Shown here: positions 45,432-56,164 of the stretch, one piece after another
Layout of the letters: every line of letters starts with the position of its first letter
Position numbering within the stretch: the stretch's first letter is position 1
Source: Paraspadella gotoi
Taxonomy: Eukaryota > Chaetognatha
NCBI GenBank assembly: GCA_051294375.1
Contig: JBJCIZ010000239.1
Coordinates: 5,629,936-5,693,935, forward strand
Reading direction: 5' to 3'
DNA: 64,000 bases
Position numbers and translations under genes: made by a program
Notes under the pieces: generated by a model
What the model saw: the letters and a program-made list of their open reading frames with translations, nothing else
The model's database searches: none
What the model was told of the DNA's origin: nothing

Positions 45432-47790
45432 TACATTCTTTCTAAATAGATGAATTCCGTTCAACATCTGACTACCGCCAATATTGCATAACGCGTTTGC
45501 CAGAAAATAATCGGGTTAAAAAACACATTGTAAAAACACACGATTCCGATATTGTATGACATCGAGAGCTTGTCCCTAATTCCGTTTTATGGCATTTGAT
45601 TAAAGGATTTATATATCAAACAAGCCAGGGGGAAAGCGACTACTCATTCTCCGGCAGATTTTCAACCTCATTTTACTATAAAAATGAAGGGAAAGTTACA
45701 AACTTAAAATTGCAAAACGGGATTGCTCTATGTTCCTGTTACATGAGCGACTTCGAATTTCGCGATTCTGATAGCTTTTGTGTCTGAAGAGCTTGTCCTA
45801 TTTTTCTTTTTCCGCATTTTATAAATGATTTTGACATACAATGATCCAGGTTTAAATGAAATAGTCCCGGTTTGAATCGAGCGAAATTTTTATTTAAAAC
45901 AGAAATTAAAAGGAGAGGGTGAGAAAAAACGTGATTTTTCCTAAATATCATTTTGAAGAGGCAATAAAAGATAAAGGATTGGTAATAGTACCAAATGAAG
46001 CCATAATCATAGGGCACATCAACAAGATACAATTTTAGACATTACTTAAGCTAAAACCATCCTTACAGGGTGAGTGTCAAACTAAGTCAAAAGTTATAAA
46101 TGAATTTTAAAACTAATGACACCGCTATAAGAATAGATGAAAAATTTAATTCTTATTAATGATTCTAGAAAGAAAAAGAGCTAAATATGTACTCTAGTTA
46201 AAATTTAAAGTTGTTTTGGATAAAGAAAATGTGAATTTTTTGTCACTTAATACTTTTGCTTGTCTGATTTTACAAGCATGCTTACAAAATTCTCCAAAAA
46301 GTATTTATTCACCCCATCAAAGCAAAGTATTTATCTTTCTATTTACACCCAGCAAAAAAGTAAAGACATTATTTTTATGCTAGAGAATCAGGGATGTTTA
46401 CTGAAATGAGCCCGGAAACACATTACAACTTCTTCGCACTTTACTGTCATTTTTCAATAATAAAATAGGGCGAATTTCTTTAATTATTTAACGTCTCACA
46501 GGCTTCACAAGACATTATACTTCTTCAAAATATCCCAATGTTAATGTAATTTATTCTAATTTTTTACCAGAAATCATAAAATAACAGAAAGTTGTGGATT
46601 CCCTTCGCTCGTTTGAGAAAAAAAAATTAACTAGCGGAATTATAAGTTTGTAAGAGGAAGCATCTATCGATACAAAAATATAAAAAAAAAGTTTACTGGC
46701 TTCTTTTTCTATAGGCGGCTTCCTCATAGTTGTACAGAGGCAAAATCGATCGGACCTTAACGAGAGCACCTCGAACATTTCTAATTAATGGTGAAAATAT
46801 CGATCGAACCTTAACGAGAGCATCTCGAATAAACTCTGAAATAGTAAAAATGTGTTTTTTGTTAATTTAGGTAAATCATACTCGAATTAAAGTATTTGAA
46901 AGTATTTAAAAATACTAAGACCGAAACGCTTTAGTTTTCCATTCCGGAGGCTTCAAATTGATTGTTTTTCCATTGGTTTTTACTCGAAACAATAATTTAT
47001 TGGCTCTCTCCGAAAATCGCTTGGATCGGAAACTATTACAAGCACGAGCATATATCTCTCGGCATCAGCGGCCATTTTTCACTGACATTTGCCGGCATTT
47101 TAACGCCATCCAAACAAACGCTCGACAGAACTTTGTGGAGAACTTGAAACGACGGGTAGTCAAAGGACATCAACGATGAGAGCGTAAAACGACGACGACG
47201 ACGACGACGACTATACCAGCCATACACAACATCAACACACAAACAACAAGCGATGCCGACGAGTAAGACGATGACACCAACCGGCAAAACAGCGCAAACG
47301 ACGCGAAACAACGCAAATGACGACGACGACGACGACGACGACGACGAGTGCTTGGGTAATTCCCCAGCGGGTAAGCGCGTGACATAAGGAAAAATCCTTG
47401 GATGATGCATTGGAAGGAAATCGAGGCGGGCAGTTCGGGACGTGAGGGAAGAGAAGGGGAATAGAGAAGAGGAGAAGGGAGAGAGAGAGTAGAGAGGGAA
47501 GAGGCAAAGAGGAGGGATTATTGGATAGAAGGAAGAAAAGGGAGAGGAAAGGAAGAGGGAGGAAGAGGGGAGGAGGAAGGGTAGAGAAGAGAGGGAGGAA
47601 AGAGGGAGCAGAAAGAGGAAGGGATATATAGGAAGAAGGGAAGAAAAGAGGGAGGAAGGGATAGAGGAAAGAAGGGGAGGAAAGAGGGAGCGAGGGGGTA
47701 GGAAGGGATAAAGAAGAACGGGGAGCGAAAGAGGGAGCAGAAAGAGGAAGGGATAATACTAGGAAGAAGGGAAGAAAAAGAGGGAGGCAG
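45432..47790 (-). repeat. Piece C: inverted copy of about 40700-43095
   Basis: Begins with the reverse complement of about 43095 and runs back into the pyrimidine minisatellite, which appears here as a purine array (47460-47790). Confidence 0.85.
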
Positions 47791-47792
47791 AG

Positions 47793-48940
47793 GGATAAAA
47801 TGTTGAATTTTTTTTTAAGCGAGATTCTCGTCTAAACTATTGTATTTTTTTCTCTCTCGGTTCTCTCTTGCTTATTTCTTATGCGAAATAAAATCTTTGA
47901 AAGAAGTTTCCTACTTTTCGATGTTAGTATAACTCATGAAAAGGGAGCTCTTCAAATTAGGCTTAAAAAAGTTTTGCTCTCGGAACGGGGAGTCGGACAA
48001 CGCGATCGCCGTGATTCGCGACTCGTGAAAACTTGAAAGGAGAAAGAAGAAAAAATGAAGGATTTTCGATTAGTTTAAAACGAGGATCGAAAGATTTTGA
48101 AGGAAAAAAAAAAAAAAATCTAACAAGTACCGACGAGTTTAAATGCGTTGCGCCGCGGTGAACAAAAAAGCATCCACGCAAATCAGTCGTTGAAATAAGT
48201 ACGTTTACATTCTACGATCACAAGTACGATACATATTTACGATATACATTCTACGGAACTTTACCTTACTACTAAATATTATTTAAAAATATAGTTATAG
48301 TTATAAATATTTAAAGTGTAACTAAGACAAACTGACCGACCGACCGACGCTCGAGAGTCTTTCAGAATAGTTCCGAGGCGCAACTATGAAAGAAACAAAA
48401 CCTTGAACGAAACGAAACAAAAAAACAAAAACGGAGGAGAAAACGAAAGACGAAACGGCAGGAAGGAAAAGATGAAATGTTCCCAGAGATTCGAAGATGA
48501 AGAGAAGAACAAAAATATTGCCATTGCTTCCATCTTCGTCGCGCTCTTCGGATTTTGCAACTCGACCCTCTTCGCCATGTGAGCCCGCTAGAGTTTTTTT
48601 TAAATTTGCACAATTTTAACTGAAATTGGTACAACCGATGTTGCGGATTTCGGGCCGCAAAAAAAAAAAAGATCAATCCGGCAACTACCCAGTAGCTAAT
48701 TTTGACAACTCACATAAGTATTAGTTGGGGGAATACTATATTGTACTCTGCCCAGCTTCAAAATACAATGAGCTGAATTTTATGAAATTGGTACAACCAA
48801 TATAACTCTAATCTGTTATCACACCCATAACCTTATTAGCTTTAATCCCTAACCCTAGATTTAAAGTCCAGAACCAAAATCTATTATTTTCGTTTCTCAT
48901 TATATTTCTGAAATTTTGTAATTAAAAATTACATTTTTTG
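47793..48940. repeat. Piece D: direct copy of about 43093-44262
   Basis: Resumes in forward orientation exactly where piece C turned round, then continues into unique DNA at the next MITE. Confidence 0.85.
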
Positions 48941-48959
48941 GCGAAATGAAAAAAATTTC

Positions 48960-49270
48960 CTTATTTTCCTTAGACGCTTCTTTTCATCTTAAATTAGGTT
49001 TAAAGATTAGGCAAAAGGTTAGGGTTATGAATCAGGTCAATTATTAAGGTATAGAATTAGGTTAACGATTACGTTAGTGCTTAAAGATCGGACTCTAAGG
49101 ATATATGTTAACCAGACTCATTAACTTCTAACCCCAATCTATTACTCTAAAACCCTAATTCCATATTTTAATCCTTAACCTGATCTCTAACCGTAATCTT
49201 TAATCTTTAAACCTAAAAAAAGAATTTAATTTGGGATTTAAGATGAAAAAAAGCATCATAGGAAAATAAT
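48960..49270. mobile_element. Telomere-motif MITE, copy 3 (best preserved)
   Basis: Left end TTATTTTCCTTAGACGCTTC then TTTTCATCTTAAATT. The reverse complement of the right end has TTATTTTCCTATGATGC then TTTTCATCTTAAAT. Inverted termini of about 38 bases enclose TTAGGG-like units on the left and CCCTAA-like units on the right, so the interior is itself an inverted arrangement. There is no transposase. Confidence 0.75.
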
Positions 49271-49610
49271 GCCTTTTTGTTTTTTGAGCCAAATGATATT
49301 ATTTTAAATTACCAAATTTTCAAGGATTTAATGAGAAATAAAAATGATTGATTTTGGTTCTGCGCATCTCCAATAGAGTGAAGTTACTTAAATGATATCT
49401 TGATAACTATCTTATTACTGAATGCTAATTTGTATTAATCTTTCTCTTTTTTTACTAATGTAGTTCCCAGTCAGCTTATTTTGTATAGATTGCGTCAAAA
49501 GTTCTGATTTGTTTTTCCTAATTTTAAGAACAGATTCAGATTCTTCATGGAAAGTTGATTTAAATAATGATTTGAATATGACTGCTATAATAACCTTTTT
49601 TAATTTTTTT
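49271..49610. other. AT-rich intergenic sequence
   Basis: No gene or repeat recognised. Confidence 0.45.
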
Positions 49611-49745
49611 AGTCGGATCTGCTTATCAGCAGATCCCGACTGTATAATTCACTTTGTCGGTCCGTCGGTCCGCCCCCTCAATATTGTCGGGCACTAACTT
49701 ATATCATGTCAGAACATCGAATTATGATAAATTATGCAAAAAAAC
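49611..49745. repeat. Dispersed repeat, second copy
   Basis: Matches 28984-29150. Contains a short palindrome GATCTGCTTATCAGCAGATC followed by TATAATTCACTTTGTCGG and a GTCC array. Confidence 0.6.
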
Positions 49746-49769
49746 GATGTCCGTCCGTCCGTCCCACCT

Positions 49770-50045
49770 TAGCAAAAAACACCAATTACTCGTGATTGGA
49801 TGGATGGATTGGAATGAAATTTTGTGTGTGGGTAGGGAAGTGTGTGATTGAGCTGTATATGAAGTTTCGATGGAATCGTCCAAGTGGAAATGAGTTTAAA
49901 TGGAAAAAATAAAAAAATAAATTTCACTATTTGAACACCAATTACTCAAGAGTGCATGGGGCGATTGACTTGAAATTTTGTATTTGTGAAGGAAAGTGTG
50001 TGATTAAGCTGGAAATCAAGTTTCGTAGGACTAAGCTCTGACGAA
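49770..50045. repeat. Two diverged tandem units of about 145 bases
   Basis: Both units start AACACCAATTACTC and contain GGAAGTGTGTGATT or GGAAAGTGTGTGATT and AAGTTTCG. Part of the first unit (AAGTTTCGATGGAATCGT) recurs at 51784-51855, beyond the Penelope-type inverted repeat. Confidence 0.65.
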
Positions 50046-50535
50046 AAAAGCCAGAGGTTTTTTTAATATATTCTTTTACCGGCCAATGTAGAATGATGGC
50101 AATATTGCTATTGTTACGTTTCAAAAAAATCCGATCATAAATATAGAAAATATTAACCAAAATCTTCGGAAAATCCACCCCTTCTTTGGAAGATTTTTGC
50201 CATAGAAGAATTTTCCCGAATCTGACTCCCCGATAAAAACTCTTAGAATTCCGATCGTAAGCTCCTCTTTTACTTTTACTTTAAATAAAAATTTCACCAA
50301 AATGGACTAATTCACGTTACCATGATCGTTTCATATTAAAATAACTAAATAAGATGTAAAGAAAAATTTTGAGAGCCCTTCAGACATATGGCTATCGGAT
50401 TCCTGAATTCGAAGTTTATTGTAAAATCACAACATGCCTTAAATGCGTTTATATTGTTGAGAAGTTGAGAAATCCCTTTATTTTATATAGAAAAATTGAG
50501 TTGTTTGTAAATCTTTCTTTTCGTTGGTAGATGAT
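50046..50535. other. AT-rich sequence with a dispersed motif
   Basis: The region 50265-50430 resembles about 42625-42790 (AAATAAAAATTTC, then CTTCAGACA and CTATCGGAT). No gene. Confidence 0.45.
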
Positions 50536-50587
50536 AGACGAAATAACAATTTCAGTTTTTCCCAACGAATTTTTTATTTAAAATGGT

Positions 50588-50631
50588 AGCAGACATGTTT
50601 CGTAACGTGTATTTTGTTCATCATCAGTGCT
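50588..50631 (-). ncRNA. Hammerhead ribozyme, left arm (slightly damaged)
   Basis: On the minus strand: AGCA, CTGATGA, one T, GAAC, loop, GTTAC, GAA, ACATGTC, TGCT. Stem I pairs fully. Stem II pairs only if one base bulges, so activity is doubtful. Same architecture as the right-arm copy. Confidence 0.5.
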
Positions 50632-51368
50632 GAGACTGAATTACAAAATTTGGTAAAGAGAGAAAGAGAGAGAGAGAGAGAGAGCAGAGAGAGAGAAAGA
50701 CAAGGGGATAAAGCTTTCAACAAAGGATTGAGGAAGGCAACATTAGAGGGTGAGGGACAGCTGAAGTTTCAGATTGAGGGATAAAGAAGGGGAAAAGAAA
50801 TGAAATCAGGGAGAGAGATATACAGAGGCAAATAATAGGCTTTACATTGAATTAATGTACAATTAATAAAAAGCATTGTAAAACTAAATTGAAAAGTAGA
50901 GAGGTAAACAGAATTAAAAATTGAAATTAAATGATAACATAACAATTGGGAATAAATTAGTTTTAGTTTAGTTTGTTGGTTGAAAATGGAAAATTGAAGA
51001 TGAAGTATTGTGAAAGGAAAGATAAAGAAAGAAGCTCAAAATGAGCTGGCCCCCTCCCCTTTATAGGCCGTCAGATGAGGGTCATTGCAGGTTTAAGGCT
51101 GGTCATTAGGATGGTCATTGGCCTGTGATCGGGTAGTGTGTGGGATAAGACCCATTGCAACCCTAATGTCCCGAGGCCTGTCATCCTACAGCTTGCCCTC
51201 CTCAATGTAAAGCCTAATTTATTGCCTCTGTATTATCTCTCCCTGATTTCATTTCTTTTCCCCTTCTTTATCCCTCAATCTGAAACTTCAGCTGTCCCTC
51301 ACCCTCTAATGTTGCCTTTCCCTCAATCCTTTGTTGAAGAGCTTTATCCCTTTGTCTTTTCTCTCTCT

Positions 51369-51400
<32 letters not shown>

Positions 51401-51428
51401 CTTTTACCAAATTTTGTAATTCAGTCTC

Positions 51429-51470
51429 AGCACTGATGATGAACGAATGCACGTTCGAAACATGTCTGCT
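51429..51470 (+). ncRNA. Type I hammerhead ribozyme, right arm
   Basis: Stem I AGCA (51429-51432) pairs with TGCT (51467-51470). Core CTGATGA (51433-51439) is followed by one unpaired T, stem II GAACG/CGTTC (51441-51445 with 51452-51456), core GAA, mini-stem III AC-AT-GT and cleavage-site C at 51466. All conserved core positions are present. Minimal stem III is typical of hammerheads in Penelope-like elements. Confidence 0.7.
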
Positions 51471-51530
51471 ACCATTTAAATAAACAATTCGTTGTGAAAA
51501 ACTGAAAATTGTTATTTCGTCTAAAGAAAA

Positions 51531-51940
51531 ATTGAGATGACAATTTTTTCCTGAGCAGACCAGTCCATTTAAATCTGATGGTTTGATGTCAAAATGATGG
51601 TTAATCATGAAGAGAAAAAAAATGCGAGCCCTTCAGATGCAACAAGATCTGAATCGAGTCTTTTTACATCAATTTTTGATCGGAATTTTTCCCAGGACCG
51701 TTTATATTGTTTTGTAGTCAGATTTGAACGAAAATCTCCATTGAAAAAATCTTCCTCGATCTCTAAAACGACGTCGACTCCTAAGTTTCGATGGAATCGT
51801 TTGAGTGGAAATGAGTTGAAATGGAAAAAAACAAAAAACCTGTTTCACTAATTGATTATGCTTCTTTTTCCTTTTATATTAAATATATTTTTTATATTAT
51901 ATCAAATAATTAATCAGTTAATTAATCAATTAGTCAATTA
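51531..51940. other. AT-rich sequence with repeat fragments
   Basis: 51615-51660 repeats the GCCCTTCAGAT motif of 50380, and 51784-51855 repeats the unit at 49865-49930. No gene. Confidence 0.5.
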
Positions 51941-52504
51941 NNNNNNNNNNNNNNNNNNNNNNNNNNNNNNNNNNNNNNNNNNNNNNNNNNNNNNNNNNNN
52001 NNNNNNNNNNNNNNNNNNNNNNNNNNNNNNNNNNNNNNNNNNNNNNNNNNNNNNNNNNNNNNNNNNNNNNNNNNNNNNNNNNNNNNNNNNNNNNNNNNNN
52101 NNNNNNNNNNNNNNNNNNNNNNNNNNNNNNNNNNNNNNNNNNNNNNNNNNNNNNNNNNNNNNNNNNNNNNNNNNNNNNNNNNNNNNNNNNNNNNNNNNNN
52201 NNNNNNNNNNNNNNNNNNNNNNNNNNNNNNNNNNNNNNNNNNNNNNNNNNNNNNNNNNNNNNNNNNNNNNNNNNNNNNNNNNNNNNNNNNNNNNNNNNNN
52301 NNNNNNNNNNNNNNNNNNNNNNNNNNNNNNNNNNNNNNNNNNNNNNNNNNNNNNNNNNNNNNNNNNNNNNNNNNNNNNNNNNNNNNNNNNNNNNNNNNNN
52401 NNNNNNNNNNNNNNNNNNNNNNNNNNNNNNNNNNNNNNNNNNNNNNNNNNNNNNNNNNNNNNNNNNNNNNNNNNNNNNNNNNNNNNNNNNNNNNNNNNNN
52501 NNNN
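51941..52504. other. Assembly gap (564 N)
   Basis: Hides the 5' part (gag and any LTR) of the Ty3/gypsy remnant. Confidence 0.95.
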
Positions 52505-53955
52505 TGAACGCCGTCCCCCAAGCTTCAGCTCATTCACCAGCGCCAAAGACAACCAAATGGCTCGTCGACGGAGGGGCGCTACTCGTCAATCGTCCCACTT
52601 CTCAAAAACACGCCATGAAGGCCCAGATCCGAGATAAAGCTACAGGGGCCAACGGCTGGCCCATAAGCTGCTATGGGACGACAGAGAGGACGGTACAACT
52701 GGTAATCATCAATTTGTATACGAATTTGTCATAGCGGACGTCAGACAACACATTCTTGGAGCGGATTTTCTCGCTGAGAATTTCCTGGCTCCAAATCATC
52801 GAGAATGGGTTTGTTGCTCGACCGTCCGCGACTACTCGACCATCGCGCGTCCACCGCGTCAGACCCTCGACACATATCAGTTTTGTAGATCGCAAGGAGA
52901 ACGAAGATTATAAACTCCTACGAGTCTTATCCATCATTATCGACGCCAACCTTCGAGTTAAAGGAACCCAATCACGGGGTTACACACTCGATACTAACGG
53001 AAGGAAGGCCTTGTCAAGCACAGGCCCGCCGCCTCGATCCGTCGCCAAACGGGAACTCGAACGAATGGTATCGATCAGCGTCGCCAAGCGAGGAAAATCC
53101 GAATGGTGCTTGCCGCTGCATGTAGTATCAAAACCAGACGGGGGTTGGCAGTGCTGCGGGGACTATAGGAGCCTCAATGCTCTGACTGTCGACGACAGAT
53201 ACCCAGTGAAGTTGTTAACCGACTTTAATTCACAGTTGGAAGGAAAGACTATTTTTTCTAAAATACATCTATTAAAAGGATATCACTAAATCCCTGTAAA
53301 TCCAGAAGACATGAAAAAAACCGCCGTCATTACACCTTTTGGGTTTTATATTTTCCCCCGCTGTCCGTTCGGCTTCAAAAACGCTGGACAGGACTTCCAG
53401 CAGCTTATGGACGAAGTCCTGGGATACATACCCCATACTTTTGTTTACCTCGACGATATCCTCATCGCCTTGACAACGCCAGAAGAACATCTTCAGGATC
53501 TTGACCGCATTTTCAAGGCCCTCGATGCAAATAGTCTCGTGGTAAACACGAAAAAGTGTCTGTTGGGCCAGGACTCTCTGGAGTTCCTTGGGTTCTTAGT
53601 TGATAAGAACGGAGTGAGGCCGCTTCCAGAACGTGTTCAAACGCTACAGGAAACTGCTCGACCCACGACGATAAAGGAACTGCAGAGATTTTTGGGGAAG
53701 ATAAATTACTACAGGCGTTTCATCCCCAGAGTCGCCCACAGATGTGCTCCCTTGTACGAGGCCCTCAGTGGCAAGCCAAAAAACCTGGACTGGACAAACG
53801 ACTGTGAACAAGCGTTTCAGGCCATGAAAAAAGGATTGATCCAAGTGGCATTACTTCATCATCCTAGAACCGGAGCAAAACTTTGCATCACAACGGATGC
53901 CTCAGATTTGGCCGTTGGAGCAGTGCTGGAGCAAAGAGGCCCACTTACTCTGTTG
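52505..53955 (+). pseudogene. pol: Ty3/gypsy retrotransposon pol remnant
   Basis: Protease, reverse transcriptase and the start of RNase H appear in order. Protease: a WLVDGGA-like site (about 52558), where the family has an Asp-Thr/Ser-Gly triad, then FVIADV and ILGADFL (about 52725-52770) in another frame, so a frameshift separates them. Reverse transcriptase: VVSKPDGGW, CGDYRSLN, YLDDIL (about 53446) and FLGKINYYRRFIP (about 53690). RNase H begins TTDASDLAVGAVLEQ (about 53891). An in-frame TAA lies at 53287-53289, directly after KGYH. Integrase, LTRs and primer site are absent. After about 53955 the coding sequence stops abruptly where another element begins. Non-functional. Confidence 0.9.
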
Positions 53956-54394
53956 TGCTCAAGATGCTTCGACGTCAAAAAATACAGAATAACAACAACA
54001 ATGACGAAGAAAACAAAAATAAAACCCCCCTGTCGACCTAATCGACAGTCGGAGCATCTTCGTCCCGGCATCCTTGGTCTTCCTCCCGTCTCCTCGCTCC
54101 GACTGTCAAAATTACATCACTACCCATAGTGTTTTTGTATTTTGTAAATTTTTGTTGTTGTTATTTTGGAAATTTGTCAATTTTTCAATTTTAGATTTTG
54201 TGAAATTTTATTTTTCGTTGCACGTTTTACACCGGTCTTCAGACCTTGTTGTATATATTACTATATATTTTGATATATTTATTATCAACATACTTTCAGT
54301 CACACAAGATGGACGACAACATTTTTGTTTTAATATATTTAACCATATATTACAACAGGGGGGCATGCGGCCACTTGAGCGAATCAGATCTTTT

Positions 54395-54490
54395 ATAGAA
54401 ATAATTCATCCATGGTTGGATTTGAACCATCAAACTCAAGTTCTGAGTGACTCGAGCTACAGCTCTGGGCCACTCAGACGGCCCTGATTT
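54395..54490 (-). repeat. tRNA-like sequence in the left foldback arm
   Basis: On the minus strand the segment reads GGCCGTCTGAGTGGC, then TGATGGTTCAAATCC (box B-like). Long spacing between the boxes recalls tRNAs with a long variable arm. It is the inverted counterpart of 54650-54740. Confidence 0.5.
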
Positions 54491-54649
54491 CTCAGCGATT
54501 TTGTTTTCATTTAAAGCTTTAAATCTCGATTTAGAAATCTTTTGTTTTTCTTAAAACAGTTGCTCTGTTCACCAAAAGATGTCTTGGCGCCATTTGGCGC
54601 CAACTTCGTTTTCTTTGTTTTTAAAGTTTTAAATAGGTTTAGATTCGCT

Positions 54650-54740
54650 GAGGAATCAGGGCCATCTGGGTGGCTCTGTGTTGTAACTCAGGTTGTCCAG
54701 AGCTCGAGTTCGATGGTTCAAATCCCATAAGTGGAGGAAT
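54650..54740 (+). repeat. tRNA-like sequence in the right foldback arm
   Basis: GGCCATCTGGGTGGCTCTG at the head and CGATGGTTCAAATCCC at box B. A duplicate lies at about 60255-60335. It is probably a mobile-element module, not a tRNA gene, because arms and acceptor stem do not close well. Confidence 0.5.
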
Positions 54741-54998
54741 TATTTCTGTAATAGATTTGATTCACTCAAGCGGCCCCGTGCCCCCCTGTTATAATATATG
54801 GTCTTAAATATTAGAACAAAATACTGTTGTCGTCTATCTCGAGTGATTGAACAGAATGTTGATAAATAATATAGTAATGCTACTAAAATTCAATAATATT
54901 CACAACCAGGTCTCTGTAAAAACGTTTTCAAAATACACAAACAACCAAAAATTACAAAAATTTGAAAAATACCAAAATACATAAATACTTATATAATA

Positions 54999-55617
54999 AG
55001 TGTACAATAAGGCGGTGTCAAAATTGAACACTTTTATAACTTTTAATTCTTTCCAAAAAATTCCTTTTTCCTTCTATTACTAAATCGATTTTCAATGTAA
55101 CTTTTTGAATTAGTTCATTGGGTTGTTGCACTGAAGCTTTTAAATATTTATTAATATATAACAAATGACAAAAATTTTTTTTTTAAATTATTTTTAGAGA
55201 CGGATTCCTATAGAGCTTGAAAAGTTAAATGAAAGTTAGTACTACAATTTTTAAAAATTTTGATAAGAAATTGGTTAAAAATAGAAAAAACGTTAAAAAT
55301 CATCATCATCATCATCATCATCATTGGCTGAATTTTATAGTTTTTTAAAATTTTTATCAATAAAACAAAAAAATTTTAAAATTTTGTATTAATAACCTTC
55401 ATCTAACTTTTAAAGCTCTATCAGAATCCATTAAAAAAAATTGAAAAATTCAAAAAAAATTTTTAACTTTATATAGTAATAAAATAATCTTTTAAATGCT
55501 TCCGTGCGCTATTTACTAAGATAATTTTTTAAAATTATTTTTATTTTCATATTCTCTAACAGTCACTTTATCATTATTTATTTGAGAGAACTTCTAGTTT
55601 TCAACCTGTTCCGGCCT
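54999..55617. mobile_element. Small foldback MITE nested in the right arm
   Basis: Flanked by the 10-base direct repeat AGTGTACAAT (54999-55008 and 55618-55627), absent as a pair from the left arm. The interior is an inverted repeat around a (CAT)n array near 55300-55325: GGATTCCTATAGAGCTTGAA on the left matches the reverse complement of the right part near 55420. Confidence 0.6.
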
Positions 55618-55770
55618 AGTGTACAATTGACAGTTGGAGCGCGGAGACGGGAGGAAGACCGAGGTTGCCGGGAGAAGAAGCTCCAACTGTCGATTAGGTC
55701 GACAGGGGGGTTTATTTTTTTCAATGTTGTTGTTGTCGTTGAACTTCTTTTGTCTCTTCAGCATCTCTTT

Positions 55771-56164
55771 TGATGGTGGGTGGGGGGAAACTTGGGGCTG
55801 GGTCAGTGAGGGAGGAGGAGGAGGAGCGGGCGAGGCCGCTCGTTGATTGTTTGTTCGAGTTGTTCTTGTTGTTGTAGTTGCTTGTCTCGCTCTAAGACCA
55901 GGCTGACGACTTATGCAAGTTGAAAAAATTATGCAAGTTGAAAAAATGATGCGAGTTAAAAAAAATAAAAAAAAATATTGTGATTTATCATCTGATTAGC
56001 AGATTACCGTTTAATTATTGTAGGCAGATCCGACATTGTTTGCTCAAACTTGTTTTTTTTTTTTTTTTGCATTTGTTTTTTTCGGGAGATCAACAGTCAT
56101 ACTTATCTCTCTTAAAAAAACGAAAAAAAAAAGCTTTTGAATTTCCCACGATTGTTTTATTGAA
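55771..56164. other. Upstream region of the membrane-protein gene
   Basis: Contains (GAG)n, a CAAGTTGAAAAAATTATG repeat (55915-55945), and the dispersed motif GGCAGATCCGACATTGTTTG (about 56020), then a T run. A promoter presumably lies here but no TATA box decides it. Confidence 0.4.

Larger units (their letters stand above)
50540..51530. mobile_element. Inverted pair of Penelope-type termini
   Basis: Arms of about 310-325 bases (about 50540-50850 and 51205-51530) are reverse complements with a few changes. They share GGTAGCAGACATGTTTCG, a GA/CT array and GGGATAAAG. A unique spacer of about 350 bases separates them. Each arm has a hammerhead motif. No reverse transcriptase is present, so this is a non-autonomous or decayed element. 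Confidence 0.6.
53956..55770. mobile_element. Large foldback element inserted in RNase H
   Basis: One long imperfect inverted repeat centred on TTGGCGCCATTTGGCGCCAA near 54593. The outer ends match as inverted copies: 54015-54115 against 55625-55735, sharing CCCCCCTGTCGACCTAATCG. The arms carry tRNA-like sequence. The right arm is longer because a smaller element (54999-55617) sits in it. No transposase is seen. Confidence 0.7.

Noticed and set aside
53311-54129. Treating the whole 272-residue ORF as pol
   Set aside because: Homology to RNase H stops near 53955. The last 55-60 residues are translated from the inserted foldback element.
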